NCBI GenBank assembly: GCA_023700805.1
Contig: JAMPYF010000028.1
Coordinates: forward strand, 1 to 63,570
DNA length: 63,570 nt
Direction of reading: 5' to 3'
Source: Sulfuritalea sp.
Lineage (GTDB): Bacteria; Pseudomonadota; Gammaproteobacteria; Burkholderiales; Rhodocyclaceae
Both the position numbers and the translations under genes were made by a program. Below, one piece after another: positions 52,098 to 62,300 of the stretch. A model generated the notes under the pieces. The model was not told the origin of the DNA. It saw only the letters and a list, made by a program, of their open reading frames with translations, and did not search any database. The first letter of the stretch is position 1. Every line of letters begins with the position of its first letter.

Positions 52098-53489
52098 ATG
52101 AGCCGCAAACCCGCCCCCGCTTCGCCCCTGCCGCATGCCGCGGCCGCGGAGCCGCGCTCGGCCCTGACGGTCGAGATGCTCGCGGCGGCGGCCGGCGCCT
52201 CGGCCGAGGATGCCATCTGGCTCGACGTGATCCGCAAGATGGACGAGGTCTATAACGACCTGCTGCAGTACGAAGTCGCGCTGGAGGAAAAGAACGCGAC
52301 GCTGGAGGACACCCAGCAGTTCATCTCCTCGGTGCTGACCTCGATGTCCGACCTGCTGATCGTCTGCAGCCGCGCCGGGGTGATCGAAAGCGTCAACGCC
52401 GCGCTGGCCTCGCTGCTCGGCATCGATGCCGATGCGCTGCGCGGGCGCACGGTGTTCGACTTGTTCGCCGACGAGGAATCGCGCCAGCGCGCCGGGCGCC
52501 TGTTCGCCGACCAGGGCGGTGAAGCGGCGGAAGACATCGAGATGCTGCTGAAGGCCGCCAACGGCAGCGCGATCCCGGTATCGCTGAACTGCACGCCGCG
52601 CTACAACGGCGTCGGCAAGATGCTCGGGCTGGTCATCACCGGGCGCCCGGTGGGCGAGTTGCGCCGCGCCTACCAGGCGCTGCGCCGCGCCCACGAAGAC
52701 CTCAAGACCACCCAGCAGCAACTGATCCATTCCGAAAAGATGGCTTCGCTGGGCCGCCTCGTCGCCGGCGTCGCGCATGAACTGAACAATCCGATCAGCT
52801 TCGTCTACGGCAACACCCTGGCCATGAAGCGCTATGCCGAACGCCTGGCGCGCTATCTGGCCGCGGTGCATGGCGCGATGCCGCAGGAGCAGCGCGAGGC
52901 GCTGCGCCGCGAACTGCACATCGACCGCCTGCTCGACGACCTGCCCTCGCTGATCGACGGCACGGTGGAAGGCGCCGAGCGCACCCGCGACATCGTCGAT
53001 GCGCTGAAGCGCTTCTCGGCCACGGATCGCGACGAGCGGCGCGCCTTCGACCTGGTCGAGGTCATCGAGCGCGCCGTGCAATGGGTGTGCAAGGCCACGG
53101 CAAACCAGTTCGAGGTCAAGCTCGATCTTCCCGCCGTGCTCGAAGTGATCGGCTCGCCGGGCCAGGTGCAGCAGGTGGTGATGAACCTGGTGCAGAACGC
53201 GGCCGATGCGACCGAGAATGCGCGCGAGCGGCGCCTGGAGATTTCCGGCGGCATCGAGCGGGGCGAGGCCGCAATCGAGTTCCGCGACAGCGGACCGGGC
53301 ATCCCCGCCGAAAACCTCGACAAGCTCTTCGATCCCTTCTTCACCACCAAGCCGGTCGGGCGCGGCACCGGGCTGGGCCTGGCGATCAGCTACGGCATCG
53401 TCGAACGCCATGGCGGCAAGCTGACGGCCGGCAACCATCCGAAAGGCGGCGCGCTGTTCTGCCTGAAACTGCCGCTGGCACAGGAATGA
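52098..53489 (+). CDS. hoxJ: Sensor histidine kinase HoxJ
   Basis: The 463-residue soluble kinase has an N-terminal helix, a PAS domain (about 75-185), a coiled coil and a HisKA region with the phospho-acceptor His227 in GVAHELNNPISF. The ATPase domain shows an N box (MNLVQNAADATENA), a G1 box (FRDSGPGIP), an F box (LFDPFFTTK) and a G2 box (GTGLGLAISYGIVERHGG). It has no membrane segment, which fits the HoxJ that receives its signal from HupUV. It normally phosphorylates HoxA. In R. eutropha hoxJ follows hoxC directly; here 3.7 kb intervene. Its stop overlaps the next start. Confidence 0.92.
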   Translation: MSRKPAPASPLPHAAAAEPRSALTVEMLAAAAGASAEDAIWLDVIRKMDEVYNDLLQYEVALEEKNATLEDTQQFISSVLTSMSDLLIVCSRAGVIESVNAALASLLGIDADALRGRTVFDLFADEESRQRAGRLFADQGGEAAEDIEMLLKAANGSAIPVSLNCTPRYNGVGKMLGLVITGRPVGELRRAYQALRRAHEDLKTTQQQLIHSEKMASLGRLVAGVAHELNNPISFVYGNTLAMKRYAERLARYLAAVHGAMPQEQREALRRELHIDRLLDDLPSLIDGTVEGAERTRDIVDALKRFSATDRDERRAFDLVEVIERAVQWVCKATANQFEVKLDLPAVLEVIGSPGQVQQVVMNLVQNAADATENARERRLEISGGIERGEAAIEFRDSGPGIPAENLDKLFDPFFTTKPVGRGTGLGLAISYGIVERHGGKLTAGNHPKGGALFCLKLPLAQE

Positions 53490-54454
53490 GCACAGGCATC
53501 GATCCGGGCTGCGTCAGGCTGTGCCTTGTCGTTGCCGACGGCCGCATCAGCGCGGTCAATGTCGCCAGCGAACGTCCGCAGGTCGCCCAGGTCCTGCGCG
53601 GCCGGCCCGCCGACGCCGCGGTGCGCCTGGTGCCGCTGCTCTTCGCGCTGTGCGGCAAGGCCCAGGGCCGCGCCGCCGGACTCGCGCTGGCGGCGGCGCG
53701 CGGCGGGGAATTCCCGGCGCAGCTCGATGCCGCGATCCAGCACGAAGCGCTGCGCGAGCATCTCTGGCGCTGGCTGCTCGACCTGCCGCCCTTGCTCGGC
53801 GAGCCCGCGCTGAAAGACGAATTCGTCGCCGCCGCGGGCTGGGTCGCGGGCGGGCAGAGAGCCGAACTCGCGGCGCTGCTGGCCGATCAGCGCATCGAAC
53901 AGCTGTGTCGGCGGCTTGGCGCAATGGAAGACCCGGCCGCCGGCGCGCCGCGCTGTCTGCCGCCGCTGGCAGCGCGAGCCTCGCTGGCGCTGTGGCCGCA
54001 GCTCGACGCCGGGTTTTGCGCCCGCCCGCACTGGCAGGGCGCCGCCGCCGAAACCGGCGCCATCGCCAGGCGCCAGGGCGCGGCGGCGGGCGCCTTCGCC
54101 GCGCGCTGGCTGGCAAGGCTGGCCGAGCTGCGCGACTGGGCGCAGGACCATGCAAGAGTTGGCGCTGGCGGCACGGCGAGCGCGGTGCCGGTGGGGCCGG
54201 GACGGGGCCGTGCGCTGGTCGAAACCGCGCGCGGCCTGCTGATGCACGAGATCGCGCTCGAGGGCGGGCACGAGGAACGCATTGCCGACTATTTCATCGT
54301 CGCCCCGACCGAATGGAACTTCCACCCGCAAGGCCCGCTGGCCGGCTGGCTGCTCGGCCGCCCCGCGACCGACCGCGCCGCCCTGCAAGGCTTCGCCGCC
54401 CGCGCCGTGGCGGCGCTCGATCCCTGCGTGCGCTGGGAAATCGAGTGGCTGTAG
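53486..54454 (+). CDS. hupK: HupK/HoxV-like hydrogenase expression protein
   Basis: The 322-residue protein is a degenerate relative of the hydrogenase large subunit. Its C-terminal portion (GLLMHEIALEGGHEERIADYFIVAPTEWNFHP, then ALDPCVRWEIEWL) parallels HupV's NYQIIAPTTWNFSP and terminal DPC motif. The RxCGxC pair is missing, so it cannot hold a Ni-Fe site. HupK/HoxV is thought to be a scaffold on which the Fe cofactor is assembled. An in-frame copy of the 22-bp element gives the linker ARVGAGGTASAVPVGPG. The start overlaps the hoxJ stop. Confidence 0.88.
   Translation: MSTGIDPGCVRLCLVVADGRISAVNVASERPQVAQVLRGRPADAAVRLVPLLFALCGKAQGRAAGLALAAARGGEFPAQLDAAIQHEALREHLWRWLLDLPPLLGEPALKDEFVAAAGWVAGGQRAELAALLADQRIEQLCRRLGAMEDPAAGAPRCLPPLAARASLALWPQLDAGFCARPHWQGAAAETGAIARRQGAAAGAFAARWLARLAELRDWAQDHARVGAGGTASAVPVGPGRGRALVETARGLLMHEIALEGGHEERIADYFIVAPTEWNFHPQGPLAGWLLGRPATDRAALQGFAARAVAALDPCVRWEIEWL
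54157..54178 (+). repeat. Dispersed 22-bp element, copy 8 (inside the HupK-like gene)
   Basis: AGTTGGCGCTG, core GCGGC, then ACGGCG. It is read as Val-Gly-Ala-Gly-Gly-Thr-Ala in a nonconserved linker. Confidence 0.85.
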
Positions 54455-54460
54455 GGCTGT

Positions 54461-54514
54461 TGTAGGGCCGCCTTCAGTCGGTTGGGGTGGATGGCGGACT
54501 GAAGTCCGCCCTAG
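54461..54514. terminator. Convergent-gene hairpin element (TTCAGTC palindrome)
   Basis: GGCGGACT and AGTCCGCC form a perfect 8-bp stem with a 2-base loop (54493-54510), and an imperfect counterpart GCCGCCTTCAGTCGG lies to the left. Both are flanked by TAGGGC or its inverse. The element lies between the convergent HupK-like and FAD-protein genes and overlaps the latter's stop, so it could serve as a bidirectional terminator or be a REP-type repeat. Confidence 0.6.
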
Positions 54515-56127
54515 GCAACTTCCCCGCACAAGCTCAGCGCCACGGCCTCGGCCACCTTGATGCCGTCTACCGCTGCCGAGAGTATGCCGCCGGCGTAACC
54601 GGCGCCTTCGCCGGCGGGGAACAGGCCGCGCGTGTTGAGGCTCTGGAAGCCCTCGTCGCGCGTGATGCGGATCGGCGACGAGGTGCGCGTCTCGACCCCG
54701 GTCAGTAGCGCGTCGTCCATGGCGAAGCCGGGAATCTCGCGGCCGAAGGCCGGCAGCGATTCGCGCAGCGCGGCGACCACGTAATCCGGCAGGCACAGCG
54801 CAAGATCGGTCATCTTCACGCCCGGCGTGTAGGAGGGCAGCACCTCACCCAGTTCGGCCGACGGCCGGCCGGCGAGAAAGTCGCCGACGCGCTGCGCCGG
54901 CGCCTTGTAGTCGCCGCCGCCGGCCGCGAAGGCGAGGCTTTCCCAGTGGCGCTGGAATTCGATGCCGGCCAGCGGATTGGTGTCACTACCCGGATAGTCG
55001 GCCGGCGTGACGCCGACCACCAGCGCGCTGTTGGCATTGCGCTCGTTGCGCGAATACTGGCTCATGCCGTTGGTCACCACGCGGCCCGGTTCGGATGTCG
55101 CCGCCACCACCGTGCCGCCCGGGCACATGCAGAAGCTGTAGGCCGAGCGGCCGTTGCCGCAGTGGTGCACCAGCTTGTAATCGGCCGCGCCGAGCAGCGG
55201 GTTGCCGGCGTTCGGGCCGAAGCGCGCGCGGTCGATCAGCGACTGCGGATGTTCGATGCGCACGCCGATCGAAAACGGCTTGGCCTCGACATGCACGCCG
55301 CGCGCATGCAGCATCTCGAAGGTGTCGCGCGCGCTGTGGCCGACCGCCAGCACCACATGGCTCGCGGCAATGGTTTCGCCATCGGCCAGGCGCAGGCCGC
55401 GCACCCGGCCCTGCGCTATATCGATGTCCTCGACGCGGCTGCCGAAGCGTATCTCGCCGCCCAGCGCCTCGATCTCGGCGCGCATGTTCTCGACCATGCC
55501 GACCAGCTTGAAGGTGCCGATATGCGGCTTGGCGACGTAGAGGATTTCCGCCGGCGCGCCGGCCTTGACGAATTCGGTGAGCACCTTGCGCCCGCGGTAT
55601 TGCGGGTCCTTGATCTGGCTGTAGAGCTTGCCGTCGGAGAAGGTGCCGGCGCCGCCCTCGCCGAACTGCACGTTCGATTCCGGATTGAGCTGGCCCTTGC
55701 GCCACAGCCCCCAGGTGTCCTGGGTGCGCTCGCGCACCGCCTTGCCGCGCTCCAGGATCAGCGGGCGGAAGCCCATCTGCGCCAGGATCAGTCCGGCGAA
55801 CAGGCCGCAGGGGCCGGTGCCGATCACCACCGGCCGCGGCTGCTCCGGCGCCTGCGGCGCGCGGGCGACGAAGCGGTAACTCGTGTCCGGCGTCGGCCCG
55901 ACATGCCGGTCGCCGCGCAGGCGCTTTTGCACCGCCGCCTCGTTCTTCAGCTCGACATCCAGGGTGTAGATGAAGACGATGGCCGCAGGCTTGCGCGCAT
56001 CGTAGCTGCGGCGAAAGATCGTGAAGCCGAGCAGCTCGTCCGCCCCGATCCCGAGCCGCCTGAGGATCGCGCCCTGCAGATCGCTTGCCGTGTGATCGAG
56101 GGGAAGTTTGAGTTCGGTCAGGCGCAT
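54511..56127 (-). CDS. FAD-dependent oxidoreductase (uncharacterised dehydrogenase family)
   Basis: The 538-residue flavoprotein has an N-terminal domain of about 95 residues, then a dinucleotide-binding motif VVIGTGPCGLFAGLILAQMGFRPLILERG. Family motifs are NVQFGEGGAGTFSDGKLYSQIKDPQYRGRKVLTEFVKAGAP, CGNGRSAYSFCMCPGGTVVAATSEPGRVVTNGMS and GLFPAGEGAGYAGGILSAAVDGIKVAEAVA. The last resembles FAD-binding ends of thiamine- or HI0933-like flavoproteins. The substrate is unknown. The ATG at 56127 (MRLTELKLPL) fits the family; the frame extends upstream without similarity. It stands alone between the hydrogenase region and the exoprotein. Confidence 0.88.
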   Translation of the reverse strand: MRLTELKLPLDHTASDLQGAILRRLGIGADELLGFTIFRRSYDARKPAAIVFIYTLDVELKNEAAVQKRLRGDRHVGPTPDTSYRFVARAPQAPEQPRPVVIGTGPCGLFAGLILAQMGFRPLILERGKAVRERTQDTWGLWRKGQLNPESNVQFGEGGAGTFSDGKLYSQIKDPQYRGRKVLTEFVKAGAPAEILYVAKPHIGTFKLVGMVENMRAEIEALGGEIRFGSRVEDIDIAQGRVRGLRLADGETIAASHVVLAVGHSARDTFEMLHARGVHVEAKPFSIGVRIEHPQSLIDRARFGPNAGNPLLGAADYKLVHHCGNGRSAYSFCMCPGGTVVAATSEPGRVVTNGMSQYSRNERNANSALVVGVTPADYPGSDTNPLAGIEFQRHWESLAFAAGGGDYKAPAQRVGDFLAGRPSAELGEVLPSYTPGVKMTDLALCLPDYVVAALRESLPAFGREIPGFAMDDALLTGVETRTSSPIRITRDEGFQSLNTRGLFPAGEGAGYAGGILSAAVDGIKVAEAVALSLCGEVA

Positions 56128-56326
56128 GAATTGACGGCGATGGGCGGCGTTGGTCGGGATTGGCGAATTGGCTATTTTAGCTTCCCGCTTCCTTGTCCCC
56201 GCCGTTCGCCGCACTGCGGGACGGCGAAAGTGAGCCGTGATGGAATTCCTTGATATATGAATGCTTTAGAGCTAATCTTAGTCGATCGGTCGGTTGGGCA
56301 TGCCCCGGTCATTTTGGGGCGGCGCA

Positions 56327-59300
56327 ATGCTGGGGAGGTTGCCCTTGTCGAAGTCAGTTCGCCCCTGTCGGTCCCGTGCTTTGGCAAGCTCACTGTCCGT
56401 GCGCCAGCGTTTGTCCTGTCTGGCGATTGCAGCCTGCTTTGCCACGGCAGATGCCTTTGCCCTGCCGGTCGGTGCGCAGGTGGTCAATGGCGCCGCGTCC
56501 ATGGCGCAAACCGGCAACGTCCTCACGGTCACCAACAGCAACGGCGCCATCATCAACTGGCAGCAGTTCAATATCGACGCCGGACAGACCGCGCGGTTTG
56601 TCCAACCCTCGGCGTCCAGCAGCGTCCTCAACCGGGTACTCGCCAACGACCCATCGGTCATTCTCGGCAATCTGACCTCCAACGGCCGCGTCTGGCTGGT
56701 CAATCCGGCCGGCATTTTCGTCGGTGCCGGCGCCCGCATCGACGCCGCCGCCTTTGTCGCCAGCACGCTGAACGTCACCAACGCCGACTTCCTCGCCAAC
56801 CGGATGAAGTTCGATGACAGCCTGGGCAGCGCCGGCAAGATCGTCAACCAGGGCCAGATCGCCACGCCGATGGGCGGCAGCGTGTACCTGCTCGGCAGCA
56901 ATGTCTCGAACTCCGGCATCATCACCACGCCGCTGGGCGAGACCATCCTTGCCGCCGGACAGAAAGTCGAATTGATCGACAGCGCCTCGCCGGGTGTCAA
57001 GGTCGAGATCACCGGCGCGGCGGGCAACGTCACCAACCTCGGCGAAATCACGGCCGAAGCCGGACGCATCGGCATCGCCGGCGCGGTGGTCCGGAACAGC
57101 GGCAAACTGAGTGCCAGCAGCGTTGTCGCGGAAGGCGGCCGGATTTTCCTGCGCGCGACGAAAAGGATCGAACTGACGGACAGCTCAAGAGTTGGCGCTG
57201 ACGGCACGACGGGCGGCAACATCACCGCCATCACCGGCGAGAACGGACAGATCAGCGGTGAACTGGTCGCCCGCGGCGAGATCAGCGCGCAAGGCGACGG
57301 CCAGGCGGGCAGCGGCGGATTCGTCGAGACCTCCGCGGCGAAGCTGGATATCGACCGGATCACCGTCCGCACCCGGGGCGGCGAATGGCTGCTCGATCCC
57401 AACGACATCATGATCCAGGCCAGCGGGCCGGACGCCAATGTCAGCGGCAATCCGAACTTCACCAGCACCGCCGACAATTCGATCATCACCACCGGCACCA
57501 TCCAGACCGCACTGAATGCCGGCACCAGCATCGTCATCACGACCGGAGCGGGCGGCGCCCAGACCGGCAACATCACCGTGGCCGATGCCATCGCCAAGAC
57601 CGCCGGCACCGATGCCACGCTGACCCTGAACGCCCACAACAACATCAATCTCAATGCCGACATCGGTTCGACGACGGGATTGCTGAACATGGTGTTCAAC
57701 GCCAATTCGGATGCCACCGGCGGCGGCACGGTCAACTTCGGCACCACGACGCTCAACGCCAATGGCGGCAGCATAGGCATTCCCGGCATTGCGTTCATCT
57801 CCTCGGGTACGGCCACGCTCGACTCGGCGACCACCATCGGCAGCCTGAACCTTGCCGGCGGCACGCTGACCGGCACGGGCAATATCACGGTAGCGACGGG
57901 CGGCAGCTTCAGCTGGGGCAACGGCGTGATCGCGGGGTCGGGTACGCTGACCACACAGACCGGAGTGGCGACGACTCTCACGCCGGGCTTTGCGCAGACG
58001 GTTGCGCTACGCGGCAGCCGCGTGTGGGATAACCATGGCGCGGTGAGCTTCACCCCGAATCCCGGAACGCTGTCGTTCTTCCAGGTCGACGACACGGGCA
58101 CCGACGGAACGGCAGTGTTCAACAACCTGTCCGGGGGGCTGTTCAACATCAACGCCTCGTTCAACGACAACCACATCATTGGTGTCGGCAGCTTCAACAA
58201 CGCCGGCGAGTTGCGCAAAAGCCTGAACACGTCGGCAGCGACCAGCGGCTTTGCGCCCGCGTTCAACAACCAGTCGGGCGGTGTGGTGAATGTCGACAGC
58301 GGGACGCTGCGCTTTGATACCGGCGGCACCGATGCCGGCAACTACGCGGTGGCGGGCGGCGCCACACTGCAGTTCCACGGCGGACCGCGAACGATCGGCG
58401 GCAACATCGGCGGCGCCGGCAACGTCACGTTTTCCAAGCCGCAAACTGCCACGGCGGTCTATACGCTTACAGGCGACTACAACGTCAGCGGCACGACTAC
58501 GGCAGCCCTCGATAATCTTGGCAGCGCCGGCGACGTTTTGTTCAATGGCACGGTGAGCAATCTGGGCAGCAGCTACGTCCAGTCGGGCGGCATCACGAAT
58601 GTGTCCTTCAGCGGCATCACCGCGGGTGCCGCAACGGGCTTCCAGAACCTGGCCTCGATTGCCGTCAACAGCGGCAGCCTGGTCTTCGCCGACAGTACCA
58701 GTTTCAGCGGCCTGACGAGCCTGACGCGGGCCGGCAGCGGCACGCTCGACCTGGGCAACAACTCCTTGTCGGTGACCACGCTGAACGTGAGCGGCGGCAC
58801 ACTGACGGGGTCCGGGGCGGTCACGGTGAGCACGGGCGGAGTCTTCAACTGGAGCAATGGGGCCATCACCGGCTCGGGGACGCTGACGACGCAGTCCGGG
58901 GTGGCGACCACGCTGATGCCGGGATTTGCGCAGCAGGTGGCGCTGCGCGACAGCCGGGTCTGGGACAACTATGGCACGGTGAGCTTTACACCGAACGCAG
59001 GAACGCTTTCGACTTTCCAGATCGACGACACGCTGACCGGCGGCACGGCCGTGTTCAACAATCGGGTGGGTGCGCTGTTCAACATCAACGCCTCATTCAC
59101 CGACACGCACATCGTCGGTGTCGGCGCTTTCAACAACGAGGGCGAGCTGCGCAAGAGCCTCAACACGACGGCCGCCAGCTCCGGCTTTGCGCCGACGTTC
59201 AACAACCAGTCGGGCGGTATCGTCAACGTCGATTCGGGCACGCTGAACCTGGCTGGCAGCAATACCTACAACAATGGCAGCGCCATCAATATCGCAAGCG

Positions 59301-62300
59301 GCGCCACCCTGCAACTGTCCGGAGGCGCTCATGACTTCCTCGGCAATGCGGCGGTCAGCGGTTCCGGCGGCGTGCTGTTCTCCGGCGGCACCATCAACAC
59401 GGCCAGCACCAACGATTTTGCGCTGCTGAACGGCAACGCCTGGAGCATGACCGGCGGCACGGTCAACCTCCTGGCAAGCAACGTCACCGACTTCACGGGT
59501 GCGGTGTCCCTTACCGGCGGCACCTTGAATCTGACCACCGGCAATGACCACAGCTTCAATGCCGGCCTCACGATGGGCAATGCCAGCTTCAACGCGACCG
59601 ACAACGTGACCATCCCCCTCGGGCAGACGTTGACCATGTCGGATGCCGGCACTCTCACCGGCAGCGGGGCACTGAACACCAATGGAACGACCAACCTGGG
59701 CACCAGCGGCGTCTGGCTGAACGCGAAGACGTGGAACAACAATGGCGTACTCAACCTCAACGGTGCGAGCAGCGTCAATATAGCCATGCAGAACAACGCC
59801 GTGCTCAACAACAATGCCACCGGCTCGATCAATATCCAGGCCGGTGTTTATACCGCACCACTCAACAATGCCACCGGCAGCAACACCATCAACAACTACG
59901 GAACCATCACCAAGGATGCAGGTTCACCGGCATCCAGTTCGATCACTGCCGCCTTCAACAATCTTTCCGGCGGCGTGGTCGCCGTCAACTCGGGCACGCT
60001 GGTGTTGAGCGCTACCAACACCTACACCAGCGGCAGCACAATCAATGTGGGCAGCGGCGCCACGCTGCAGTTTTCGGCGGGCACTCATGGCTTCACAGGC
60101 AATGCAGCGATTGCCGGCAGCGGCGGGTCGCTGGTGTTCTCGGGTGGCACCAACACCTTCAGCAGCGGTACGGTGATTAATTTCGATACGTCTGTCACGT
60201 TTTCGGGCGGGAACACCACTTTCGATACCGGTTTCACCAAGACCAACACCGGTACCGTCACCCTGACCGGCGGTACGCTCACCGGCTCCGACAATTTCGT
60301 CTTCAACAACCTGGTGTGGTCGAACGGCACCATCAGTGGCACCGATGCCTCGACCATGACCACGGCCGGCACAGTCACCATGGCGGGTGGGGCGGCGGCG
60401 ACACAGATCGCGCTGCGAGACTGGACCAACCTGGCCTCCGGCACCATTCAGCTCACCGGCACCGCCAGCGAGATTTCATTGCAGGGTAGTGCCGGCACCA
60501 CGACTTTCACCAATGCCGGCGCGATCAATTATTCCGGGACCACCGCCAACGCCTGGCCGGTGGCGTGGCGGGGCAGTTCGGCCGGCACCAGCTTCGTCAA
60601 TAGCGGCAGTTTTACCAAGACCAGTTCCAGTGCCTCGAAGATCGAGGTCGCAGCGTTTACCAATTCCGGCACCTTGAATGTCGATTCCGGGTCGCTTTCG
60701 GTAGTCGGAGGGACATTCACCCAGTCGGGCAATATCAACCTGGCTGCTGCCACGACCTTGGTCCGATCTGGCGGCTTCACCAATGCGGGTGGCGTGCTGG
60801 CCGGCAGCGGCACGATCGATATCGGCGGCGGTGCCAACCTGCTGACCAACGACGGCACTATCCGTCCCGGCGGTGCGGGTGCGGCGGGTGGCCTCAACCT
60901 GACCGGTTCCGTCAGCTTCGGTGCTGGTGGTGCGCTGGAAATCGACCTCGCGGGCACTTCGCCGCTGACCCAGCACGACCAGTTCAATGTGACCGGCACC
61001 GCCGTGACGCTCGGCGGCAACCTGAATGTCATCGAACTGGCCGGCTACAAAGCCCGGTTCTCGGACGGCACCTATGTGGTGCTCAACAATACCGGCACCG
61101 TGGGCGGCTCGTTCGCAGCCATCAATGCGACGGTGTCGGGCGGGGCCGCCACATTTGGCGCGGCAAACACAGGCACAACGGCCGGCATCAATCTCACGAG
61201 CGGCACCACGAGCTACATCGCGACCGGGGCCAGCAACTGGGCCATTGGCGGCAACTGGGACCGCGGCACGCCGACGGCGAATGCCGACGCCATCATCGAC
61301 CTGGGCAGCGGCCCCAACACCATCACCATCAATACCGCGGAATCGGCCAGGAGCCTGACCGTGACCAGCCCTGGCGGTGGCGCGAACATCAATACCGTCG
61401 CGATGACCGGCGGTTCGCTTGCCCTGGCACAGAACTCGTCGCTGGATGCGAATTCCGTCTTGAGCCTGACCGGCGGCTCGCTTGGGGGGGCGGGCAGCCT
61501 CACTGCCAACGGCGCCGTCACCCTGGGCGGCACCAGCTTCACCGGTGCCGGCACCCTGACCACCAGCGGCGTGACCACGTTGAACGGCTCGCCCGTCTTC
61601 AACGGCACGGTGACCTGGAACAACAGCGGCACGGTGGACATCGGCGGCAGCGACCGGATTCAGATGTACAACGGCGCGGTGGTGAACAACCTGGTCGGCG
61701 GCATCATCAACGACACGACGACCGCGACGAATCCGTTCGAAGGCAACGGCTCGGCGTCGACCTTCTTCAACGCCGGCAGCTTCAACAAGAATGCCGGCTC
61801 GGCAGCGACGCAGAGCTTCAGCATCAATGCCTTCGCCAACAGCGGCAGCTTCAACGTCAACGCCGGCAGCTTCCAGCTCACGTCGGGCGGCACCGACACC
61901 GGCAGCTACACCATCGGCGCCGGCACGACCCTGGCCGTAACGGCGGGCACCCGCAGCTTCAACGGCACCAGCTTCACCGGCGGCGGCGTGCTCGGTTTGA
62001 CTGGCGGCACCATGGACTTCGCCACCAACATCAGCTTCCTGGCCGGCGGGCCGACCCTGTCGCTGACCGGCGGCACCGTATCCGGGGTCGGCAACCTCAG
62101 CGTGAATAACGCCCTGACCCTGGGCGGCACCAGCTTCATCGGCGCCGGCACCCTGACCACCAGCGGCGTGACCACGTTGAACGGCTCGCCCGTCTTCAAC
62201 GGCACGGTGACCTGGAACAACAGCGGCACGGTGGACATCGGTGGCAGCGACCGGGTCCTGATATACAACGGCGCGGTGGTGAACAACCTGGCCGGCGGCA